From: an uncultured Bryobacterales bacterium
Lineage (GTDB): Bacteria; Acidobacteriota; Terriglobia; Bryobacterales; Bryobacteraceae
Assembly: GCA_937859895.1 (NCBI GenBank)
Contig: CALMAV010000137.1
Location: 1-8,447 of the forward strand
Direction of reading: 5' to 3'
DNA: 8,447 nucleotides
Translations under genes and position numbers: made by a program
Notes under the pieces: generated by a model
Database searches by the model: none
Told to the model about the DNA's origin: nothing
Seen by the model: the letters and a program-made list of their open reading frames with translations, nothing else
Part shown: positions 1-5,782 of the stretch, piece after piece
Numbering within the stretch: position 1 is the first letter of the stretch
Layout of the letters: the number at the start of each line of letters is the position of its first letter

Positions 1-1
1 A

Positions 2-1618
2 TGGAAAGCGACACCTGTGTTGGCTGGTAAGCGAGTGGGGCACGGGGCGGTGCTTTGGACAGCAGCAGCACCGGGGATAAGCGGCAATGAGCGGTTTCCC
101 TACCTATTGCAGGCCGCCGTCGATCTGGGGTTGGAATTGCCCGTCCAGAGCGCAAATCTTTGGGCGTTTTTTGATTCGGCGTATCGGATTCATGCCGATG
201 TAGATTACCTGGCCCAGCGCTGGCGCAAGGCGGGCATCAGCGTTTTGCACGTTGCTGGCTGGCACAACATGGAGCCGGATGAGGCGCAGGATAACTACCT
301 TCGCAATTTGATTGTGGCGTGCCACAGGAACGCAATTCTGGTCTATGCGTGGCTGGAGTTGCCGCATGTAAGCGAGAAGTTCTGGGAAGCGCATCCGGAG
401 TGGCGGGAGAAGACAGCCGTTGGACAAGACGCACAGTTGGACTGGCGGAAGCTGATGAACCTGCAGAACCCGGCATGTCGGCGTCAAGTAGAGAAGGAGG
501 TCAGCGGGTTACTACAGCGCTTTGATTGGGATGGCGTCAATGTTGCGGAGTTGTATTTCGAATCGCTGGAAGGCGCGGCGAATCCTGCACGGTTAACGCC
601 CATGAATGCTGACGTGCGTGCGGAGTTCAAAGGTAAGGAAGGCTTTGATCCGCAGTCACTCTTCAATGGGAGCCAGGTCTTTACAGCTGAGACACGCGCG
701 GCAGCACTGCGAAAATTCCTGGATTATCGTGCTGCTCTGGCCACGCGTATGCAGAAGGACTGGCTTGATGCATTGACAGGTTGTAAGAATAGCAAGCCCT
801 ATCTGGATGTAGTGCTGACACATATCGACGATCGTTTTGAGCCGGGCATTCGCGATGCGCTCGGGGCAGATGTGGCCAGCAGCCTTTCTGCAATTAAGCA
901 GACGCGAAGTACCTTGCTTGTGGAAGATCCTGCAACGTTATGGAGTCTGGGGCCGGAACGTTATGCCAAGCTGGCAGCGAAGTACAGCGAGTTAACGCCC
1001 GAGCAAAACCAGTTTGCTGTAGATATCAATGTGGTTGAACGGTATCAGGATGTTTATCCCACTAAGAAACAGACGGGCCTCGAGTTACTGCAATTAGTTC
1101 ATCAGGCTTCCTTATCCTTTTTCCGAGTGGCGCTGTATTTCGAGAACTCCATTGAGAAACAAGATCTGGCGCTGCTCCCCGCCGCAGCTACCAGCGCTAC
1201 TGCAAAGCAGGCGAGTGTGGACGAGATGGACGTCACTGCCAAGGAAACGACCAGAGTGAATTGGCAAGGTCCGGTCGAAGTAGATGGAAGGTTGTGGCCA
1301 TTGCAAAGTACAACGGCTGTGCTCGCGCCATCGGGCAGGCACAGGCTACGGCCTGCCGTGGAAGAGCCAGGCGTTATGGTTTCCGACTTCAATGGTGACG
1401 TGCAATCAGCTGTTGCAAACAGAGACCGCGCCGACATCTCCTATGCTTCTAAAAGCAGGGCCATAGCGGCATTTGTCAGTGCAGTCAGCTCTATTGAGGT
1501 GGATGGATTACCGTTCTGGAGATCGGACAATACCTATAAAACCGGGACGATTCTTCTGCCGGCCGGTCAACATGTGGTTAGCTTTTTGCGCGATCCCGTT
1601 CCCTTACGGAATCCTTAG
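2..1618 (+). CDS. Family-10-like glycoside hydrolase (GHL-type TIM barrel) protein, 3' part of gene
   Basis: The frame is open from base 2, so the gene almost certainly begins upstream; the GTG at 17 is only the first in-window start codon and has no ribosome site. Residues are numbered from that GTG. Residues 1-45 (HGAVLWTAAAPG, ERFPYLL) look like the end of a preceding domain. Residues about 50-380 resemble bacterial family-10-like glycosidase (GHL/DUF187-like) barrels: VLHVAGWHNME (77-86), CHRNAILVYAWLELP (102-116), HPEWREKT (126-133), LMNLQNP (146-152) and FDWDGVNVAELYFES (169-183), the last with acidic candidates D172, E178 and E182. Residues 415-530 are beta-rich with short hydrophobic strands, possibly a carbohydrate-binding or sandwich domain. 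A role on extracellular or cell-surface polysaccharide is inferred; the substrate is unknown. A signal peptide cannot be judged because the N-terminus is missing. Alternative: a non-catalytic barrel in exopolysaccharide synthesis. The barrel assignment is moderately sure; the enzyme activity is not. Confidence 0.72.
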   Translation, partial: WKATPVLAGKRVGHGAVLWTAAAPGISGNERFPYLLQAAVDLGLELPVQSANLWAFFDSAYRIHADVDYLAQRWRKAGISVLHVAGWHNMEPDEAQDNYLRNLIVACHRNAILVYAWLELPHVSEKFWEAHPEWREKTAVGQDAQLDWRKLMNLQNPACRRQVEKEVSGLLQRFDWDGVNVAELYFESLEGAANPARLTPMNADVRAEFKGKEGFDPQSLFNGSQVFTAETRAAALRKFLDYRAALATRMQKDWLDALTGCKNSKPYLDVVLTHIDDRFEPGIRDALGADVASSLSAIKQTRSTLLVEDPATLWSLGPERYAKLAAKYSELTPEQNQFAVDINVVERYQDVYPTKKQTGLELLQLVHQASLSFFRVALYFENSIEKQDLALLPAAATSATAKQASVDEMDVTAKETTRVNWQGPVEVDGRLWPLQSTTAVLAPSGRHRLRPAVEEPGVMVSDFNGDVQSAVANRDRADISYASKSRAIAAFVSAVSSIEVDGLPFWRSDNTYKTGTILLPAGQHVVSFLRDPVPLRNP

Positions 1619-1697
1619 CTGCCGTTTATGAATTCCTAACTGCTAAATCCTTAGGATGAGAAGGACGTTAGAGAAGACCTCTACTACGTACTTATAC

Positions 1698-3152
1698 ATG
1701 AATCGTACTTCTTTGTTGTTGGCAGCGGGAGTTATCGTACTTTCGCTTCCAATGAATGCTCAAAAGGACCATCCTACAACTGGCAACGGGACACCGGACG
1801 AAGCAACAAACGTCGCTCATCCAGATAGAAACTTTTGGCAGCGTTTTGGCCAAGCGTACCTGGACGATTGGCGCGGTTCGGCTGCGAGTGGACCTACGCC
1901 TCCGATGCGAGGCGACACACCACCGATTGATCAGCCGCCTTTCCCTTATTCGGTTTGGCCTTACGGGGGCTCGCCCGTCATAGGTTTGCCGGATACGAAT
2001 GTACCGCCGCTGATGCAAGCGCTCTATTCCGGTAAACATGGCGACGCCTGGAAGAGAAGTCGCATCAAGCTTTATGGTTGGATCAACGCTGGGTTTAATG
2101 TCTCAACCTCAAACAAAGGCCAGTACGCTAACTTTCCCACCGCTTACTACACGATTCCGAACTCAATCCAGTTAGACCAGGCTGCGTTCTATATCGAACG
2201 AGTTCCAGATACAGTGCAACATGATCACTTTGACTGGGGTTTCCGCCTGACTAACCTGTACGGTTTGGATTATCGCTTCACAACTACTAAGGGCATTTTC
2301 AGTAACCAATTACTTGGCAAGAACAACACCTATGGCTATGACCCAGTGATGGCGTATGTCGATCTCTATTGGGGACAGGTGCTGGATGGACTGAACATTC
2401 GTATTGGAAGATATATCTCCCTACCCGACATCGAAGCGCAGCTTGCGCCAAATAATTATACTTATAGTCACTCGCTTCTGTACTCTTTCGACGCTTATAC
2501 TCAGTCGGGTATTAATGGGACGCTCAAAATCAATCGTAACTGGTTATTCCAACTAGGACTTTCAGCCGGCAACGACGTCGCCCCGTGGACCAGTGACGCA
2601 AAGGCAACCGTCAATACTTGCCTTGGATACTATTTTCGTGAAAGCGCGGACAACATATACGCCTGCGCAAACTCAATAAACGACGGTAAGTACGCATACA
2701 ACAACTTACAAGCTTTTTACCTGACCTGGTATCACAAGATCAACAGTACCTGGCATACCGACACAGAATCGTGGTACATGTATCAGCGAAAGGTGCCCAG
2801 CATCTTCGGTACGCTTCCTACTGAAACAAACGCTGATGGTGCGTGGTGCAAACCTGGAGAGCAATCTTGCTATGCGCCCGAGTTTGCCATCGTGAACTAT
2901 GTTGAAAAGCAGCTTAATAAACATAACTACATTTCAATAAGGAACGAGTACTTCAACGATATTAAAGGCCAGCGGACGGGTGTACAAACCCAGTACAGCG
3001 AACACCTGCTCGGCTTGGGACATTGGATCGGATCCACAGTGCTGCTGCGGCCCGAGCTTCGGTATGAGCACGCATACGATCGCCCCTCTTATGATTTGGG
3101 GACAAAGAAAAACCAGTTCGCAGTGGCCGGCGACGTAATTTTCTTCTTCTAA
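1698..3152 (+). CDS. Outer-membrane beta-barrel porin, BBP2 (OmpL-like) family
   Basis: Predicted 484-residue outer-membrane barrel. I chose the ATG at 1698 because it gives a textbook Sec signal peptide (MNRTSLLLAAG..., likely cut after PMNA at residue 21); the in-frame ATG at 1656 adds 14 polar residues before it. Neither start has a strong Shine-Dalgarno. After cleavage comes a low-complexity, proline-rich periplasmic segment (residues about 64-105: PTPPMRGDTPPIDQPPFPYSVWPYGGSP). The barrel follows from about 123 (IKLYGWINAGFNVS), with alternating aromatic/hydrophobic strands, an IRIGRYISLPDIEAQLAP segment typical of BBP2 proteins, and a C-terminal strand ending VIFFF, matching the terminal-aromatic barrel-assembly signal. 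Four cysteines (308, 323, 384, 391) form two close pairs in predicted loop regions. The likely role is passive or selective uptake across the outer membrane; the substrate is unknown. It lies 79 bases after the glycosidase-like gene and 20 before the next gene, so co-transcription with the latter is likely. Confidence 0.85.
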   Translation: MNRTSLLLAAGVIVLSLPMNAQKDHPTTGNGTPDEATNVAHPDRNFWQRFGQAYLDDWRGSAASGPTPPMRGDTPPIDQPPFPYSVWPYGGSPVIGLPDTNVPPLMQALYSGKHGDAWKRSRIKLYGWINAGFNVSTSNKGQYANFPTAYYTIPNSIQLDQAAFYIERVPDTVQHDHFDWGFRLTNLYGLDYRFTTTKGIFSNQLLGKNNTYGYDPVMAYVDLYWGQVLDGLNIRIGRYISLPDIEAQLAPNNYTYSHSLLYSFDAYTQSGINGTLKINRNWLFQLGLSAGNDVAPWTSDAKATVNTCLGYYFRESADNIYACANSINDGKYAYNNLQAFYLTWYHKINSTWHTDTESWYMYQRKVPSIFGTLPTETNADGAWCKPGEQSCYAPEFAIVNYVEKQLNKHNYISIRNEYFNDIKGQRTGVQTQYSEHLLGLGHWIGSTVLLRPELRYEHAYDRPSYDLGTKKNQFAVAGDVIFFF

Positions 3153-3164
3153 GTATTGGAAGTT

Positions 3165-3168
3165 GGAG
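3165..3168 (+). promoter_or_regulatory. Ribosome binding site for the 167-residue secreted protein
   Basis: GGAG lies four bases before the ATG at 3173, inside the 20-base gap after the porin gene. It supports this start over the internal ATG at 3200, which would remove half of the signal peptide. Confidence 0.55.
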
Positions 3169-3172
3169 CTAA

Positions 3173-3676
3173 ATGGTAAGGATAGGCGCAGTTTCAGCAA
3201 TGGTATTGGCTCTTTGTACTTGTGCAACTCTCTCTGCACAGGAAAGCGAACGACATACTAGGCGTGCACTTCATAAGCTTATGCGCGAAGCAGATACTCC
3301 GGAAAAGCGCGAACGGGTATCTGCTTACTGTGACCGAATTGCCAAAGATTTGAGAGCACTTGCACAAGCGGAGCAGGCAGCAGTAACAGGGTATGGATCT
3401 GAGATTAGGGCCGGCTCCAGCAAGTATCCCAATCAAAGTGATTCGGCGCGATCACTTAGTGCGCACTATAGCTATGAGGCAACGCGCATTGGGAAACTGG
3501 CTGACACATATCGAGTAGAACACAAAGTTCCTGCTCAATTGGATGTGAAGAAAAAGACTGAACCGGCTTACACCGATGTCGAGCAGCAACTGCTAAAGCG
3601 CATTGACGGCCTGGAAGAACAGATCCGTACTTTGAAGGCTCAGCCTACAGAGGCGGCTACCCCTCCTAAGTCATAA
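3173..3676 (+). CDS. Secreted small helical/coiled-coil protein of unknown function
   Basis: 167 residues. The N-terminus is a Sec signal peptide (MVRIGAVSAMVLALCTCATLSA, probable cut after LSA at residue 22); no lipobox fits its cysteines. The mature part is charged and helical: residues 25-70 (TRRALHKLMREADTPEKRERVSAY...) and a middle motif KYPNQSDSARSLSAHYSYEATRIGKLADTY (84-113) of the kind seen in small exported helical proteins where HY and YE residues are conserved. A heptad-like coiled coil spans about 133-156 (DVEQQLLKRIDGLEEQIRTLKAQ), followed by a short disordered tail. I recognise no enzyme motif. Its position directly after the porin gene suggests a periplasmic partner of the barrel or a product of the same operon, but this is inference. 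The coding start is well supported by signal peptide and ribosome site. Confidence 0.78.
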   Translation: MVRIGAVSAMVLALCTCATLSAQESERHTRRALHKLMREADTPEKRERVSAYCDRIAKDLRALAQAEQAAVTGYGSEIRAGSSKYPNQSDSARSLSAHYSYEATRIGKLADTYRVEHKVPAQLDVKKKTEPAYTDVEQQLLKRIDGLEEQIRTLKAQPTEAATPPKS

Positions 3677-3689
3677 AGAGACAGCAATT

Positions 3690-3935
3690 GTGCGACACTT
3701 ACTAACCGCGTTTGCAACCGTCATCGAGATTCTGCTTTGCGCGGATGCGTACCTGCTATCTGAGGGGGCACTAACCTGGCCGGCAGTACGTGCTGGCAGT
3801 GGTATGGTGCTTCTAGTAATTGTTTGGTCCGCTAGTTACTATTCTGTACAACAGCGCCGACAGTGGTCAGCCTGCCACCCTGCTCCTGTAAGTCCCGGAG
3901 AAATCGCTCAGCAGCATGTTCATTTAAGCTCCTGA
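3690..3935 (+). CDS. Possible small two-helix inner-membrane protein
   Basis: 81-residue reading frame starting with GTG 13 bases after the preceding stop, with a weak purine stretch (AAAGAGA) upstream. The translation has two convincing hydrophobic segments, residues 4-24 (LLTAFATVIEILLCADAYLLS) and 29-51 (TWPAVRAGSGMVLLVIVWSASYY), separated by a short loop and followed by a basic QQRRQW stretch, which is a plausible membrane topology. The C-terminal 34 residues are hydrophilic and lie antisense to the 3' end of the convergent nicotinamidase-like gene, overlapping it by 104 bases; that part may be non-functional. The hydrophobic pattern is outside the overlap, so it is not simply a shadow of the other gene. 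No family recognised. Alternative: a chance frame filling the intergenic region. Confidence 0.42.
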   Translation: MRHLLTAFATVIEILLCADAYLLSEGALTWPAVRAGSGMVLLVIVWSASYYSVQQRRQWSACHPAPVSPGEIAQQHVHLSS

Positions 3936-4437
3936 CCGCATCGATTACCAACTCTACCTGCGCGCCTAGAGCACGCAAGCCCAATATCGCTTTTTGGACG
4001 CAGACCTCAGTAACTACGCCGAAAACCACATATCTGTCCCCTTGCAAGAGCTGCAGTAGTGGCTGTAGGTTTGGATTAGAGAAACAATCAATATGTTGCT
4101 TCTGCAAGAGAATCTGGGGAGCAAATTGCAAATTTGCAGCAATTTGTTCAATGCTTTCCGGGGTAGACGAGATTACCAGTGCTTCATTGAGCAGTAAGCT
4201 ATTTGGCTTCTGCTGGCCGGTAGTGCCAAGGACGCAGTGTGGCTTCCAGATTTCAAATTCCACGTCATTTTCAGTGTGGGCGTCTGTGGTTGAGATTAGC
4301 TGAATCTTATGAGTTGCAGCATGCTTAACCAATTGCGCAAGGCTCGTTATGATCTGCTCGGCACCAGGCACGTACAGCGCGCCGGCCGGATACAAAAAGT
4401 CAATCTGGGTATCAACATCGAAGAAGACTGTTTTCAT
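3832..4437 (-). CDS. pncA: Nicotinamidase-type isochorismatase-family cysteine hydrolase (PncA-like)
   Basis: 201 residues, close to the usual nicotinamidase length. It is predicted to hydrolyse nicotinamide to nicotinate and ammonia in the cytoplasm, the first step of the salvage route continued by the upstream phosphoribosyltransferase. The family triad is visible: D9 in FFDVDTQIDF, K113 in LQKQHIDCFSNP, and C146 in GVVTEVCVQ, with the cis-peptide region just before it. The metal site is recognisable as D52 and H54 (TTDAHTEND) and H67 (WKPHCVLGT). The fourth ligand, a histidine in many homologues, is here most likely E60 or E62, as some nicotinamidases use glutamate. The start is set by a strong ribosome site and the canonical N-terminus. 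The gene follows pncB by 14 bases. Another isochorismatase-family amidase is possible, but the WxPHCVxGT motif and the pncB neighbour argue for nicotinamidase. Confidence 0.88.
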   Translation of the reverse strand: MKTVFFDVDTQIDFLYPAGALYVPGAEQIITSLAQLVKHAATHKIQLISTTDAHTENDVEFEIWKPHCVLGTTGQQKPNSLLLNEALVISSTPESIEQIAANLQFAPQILLQKQHIDCFSNPNLQPLLQLLQGDRYVVFGVVTEVCVQKAILGLRALGAQVELVIDAVRSLNEHAAERFLRDLQEQGGRLTTVGAVVQNSN

Positions 4438-4440
4438 GCG

Positions 4441-4449
4441 TTCCCCACC
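4441..4449 (-). promoter_or_regulatory. Ribosome binding site of the pncA-like gene
   Basis: Read on the minus strand, GGTGGGGAA ends three bases before the ATG at 4437, within the 14-base gap after pncB. It fixes the start and shows that pncA has its own translation initiation, unlike pncB. Confidence 0.55.
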
Positions 4450-4451
4450 GA

Positions 4452-5774
4452 TTAATTATGTTGTTGACGCACGGTATCAGCCAGTGACAGTAAACGCTGG
4501 CTAATCTGCACAGGATAAGGCTCGGACGGTTGCAGGGTTCGGATCTCAGGAGGGAGATCTGCCACACAAGATTGCGAGTAGGCGCGAACGGCAGGGGTGC
4601 TAGGAAGAGTTTCGATTGGCATGCCCTCTATCAATACTGGGCGGATAAGTGGCTCGCCAGTCGATTCCGGGCTGCACTCTGAGCCTAATGCAAGGAAGTC
4701 ATAACCTTGGCAACGAAACACTTGCTTGGCCCCTGGCAATGTGTTTTTGCCATCGCTAAACTTGGCAGTGTAGACAACCTCAGCGCCTCGTTTAAGTTCA
4801 ACAAGTTTGTAAATAGCGGAAAGACTCGGTGCGTCGGCAGAAGTAGATAGTTGAGTTCCGACGCCAAATGCATCAATAGGTGCACCTGCTGCAAGCAGCT
4901 CGGCAATGCAATACTCGTCAAGATCGTTTGTGGCGAAGATCTTAGCACCAGGAAGGCCCGCTTCATCCAGAATCTGCCGAGCTTTCTGAGACAGGGCAAG
5001 AAGGTCACCGCTATCGAGGCGAACACCCCAGCAAGGCTGGCCCAGGCTCGCCGCTTTGCGTGTCCCTTCGGCTGTGTCATAGGTGTCAACCAGGTATACG
5101 GTTCTGTCGCCGAGTAACTGCTGCAAGATTCGGAACGATTCCTTTTCACTCGGGAACGACATAACCCAGGAGTGAGCGGAAGTTCCAAAGACCGGGATAC
5201 CGAACTTCTTCCCCCCTAAGGTGTTGCTGGTTCCGGAGCAGCCGCCAATATAAGCAGCGCGCCCGGCAAGAACACCAGCCTCAGGCGAATGCGCGCGCCG
5301 GCTACCGAACTCTACTATTGATCGGCCTTCCCCCGCTGCCACGCAACGTGCTGCCTTTGAGGCAATCATTGTCTGGTGCGAAAAGGTAGATAACAGGTAG
5401 GTTTCTACCAGCTGCGCTTGGATAATCGGAGCCCGAACAATCGCAAGTGGTTCACCTGCAAAGATTGGGGTTCCTTCCGGCGGTGCAAATAATTCGCCAG
5501 TGAAACGTAAGTCAGCAAGAAATCGGAAAAACTCGGGAGGCGCTTGCCGGAAATTGGGAAGCGACCGAAGGTAATCGATATCGTCGGCTTCAAAATGTAG
5601 GTCGAGAAGATACTCAACTGCTTGCTGAAGGCCAGCCGCCAGCAGGAAGTTACGCTGGTCCGGGAGTCGTCGTGTAGTTAGTTCAAAGGTGGCGATCTCG
5701 TCTGTCCTACCGGCAGCGAAATACCCGGCTGCCATGGTTAGCTCATAAAGATCTGTATTCAGGGCCGTTGTCAT
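4452..5774 (-). CDS. pncB: Nicotinate phosphoribosyltransferase
   Basis: 440 residues. It converts nicotinate and PRPP to nicotinate mononucleotide with ATP assistance, the committed step of the Preiss-Handler salvage route. The family opening NTDLYELTM (6-14) confirms the start. FELTTRRLP (30-38) and FGSRRAHSPEAG (156-167) follow. YIGGCSGTSNTLGGKKFGIPVFGTSAHSWVMSF (175-207) contains H201, the candidate phosphorylated histidine. VRLDSGD (251-257) and FGVGTQLSTSADAP (303-316) are the phosphoribosyl/PRPP-site loops. PGAKQVFR (347-354) belongs to the C-terminal part. Length is between the ~400-residue E. coli-type enzyme and the larger animal type. The gene starts 8 bases after the stop of the DUF4340 gene without a Shine-Dalgarno, so translation is probably coupled to the upstream gene. 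It is followed by the nicotinamidase, giving a complete nicotinamide-to-NaMN unit. Confidence 0.95.
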   Translation of the reverse strand: MTTALNTDLYELTMAAGYFAAGRTDEIATFELTTRRLPDQRNFLLAAGLQQAVEYLLDLHFEADDIDYLRSLPNFRQAPPEFFRFLADLRFTGELFAPPEGTPIFAGEPLAIVRAPIIQAQLVETYLLSTFSHQTMIASKAARCVAAGEGRSIVEFGSRRAHSPEAGVLAGRAAYIGGCSGTSNTLGGKKFGIPVFGTSAHSWVMSFPSEKESFRILQQLLGDRTVYLVDTYDTAEGTRKAASLGQPCWGVRLDSGDLLALSQKARQILDEAGLPGAKIFATNDLDEYCIAELLAAGAPIDAFGVGTQLSTSADAPSLSAIYKLVELKRGAEVVYTAKFSDGKNTLPGAKQVFRCQGYDFLALGSECSPESTGEPLIRPVLIEGMPIETLPSTPAVRAYSQSCVADLPPEIRTLQPSEPYPVQISQRLLSLADTVRQQHN

Positions 5775-5782
5775 TCAGGAGG

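Noticed and set aside
1..30. ATG at base 1 as a gene start
   Set aside because: Its frame stops after nine codons (TAA at 28-30); the glycosidase-like gene runs in the next frame and is open from base 2.
1102..1437. 111-residue minus-strand frame within the glycosidase-like gene
   Set aside because: No ribosome site or recognisable motif, and it lies entirely over a continuous coding frame on the other strand.
1635..1655. CCTAA...TTAGG inverted repeat between the glycosidase-like gene and the porin
   Set aside because: Five pairs around an eleven-base loop is what chance gives; no T-tract follows.
3779..3797. Hairpin GCCGGCA-GTACG-TGCTGGC as a terminator between the convergent genes
   Set aside because: The stem is only seven pairs with one G-U, no T-tract follows on either strand, and it lies inside the possible small membrane ORF.
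3863..4303. 146-residue plus-strand frame opposite the pncA-like gene
   Set aside because: Cysteine- and serine-rich translation without domain character, entirely antisense to a well-supported enzyme gene.
4685..5188. 167-residue minus-strand frame inside pncB
   Set aside because: It is an out-of-frame reading of pncB, whose conserved motifs cover the same bases.
5777..5782. AGGAGG on the plus strand as a ribosome site
   Set aside because: No plausible plus-strand gene starts within range; the bases are the short gap between two minus-strand genes.
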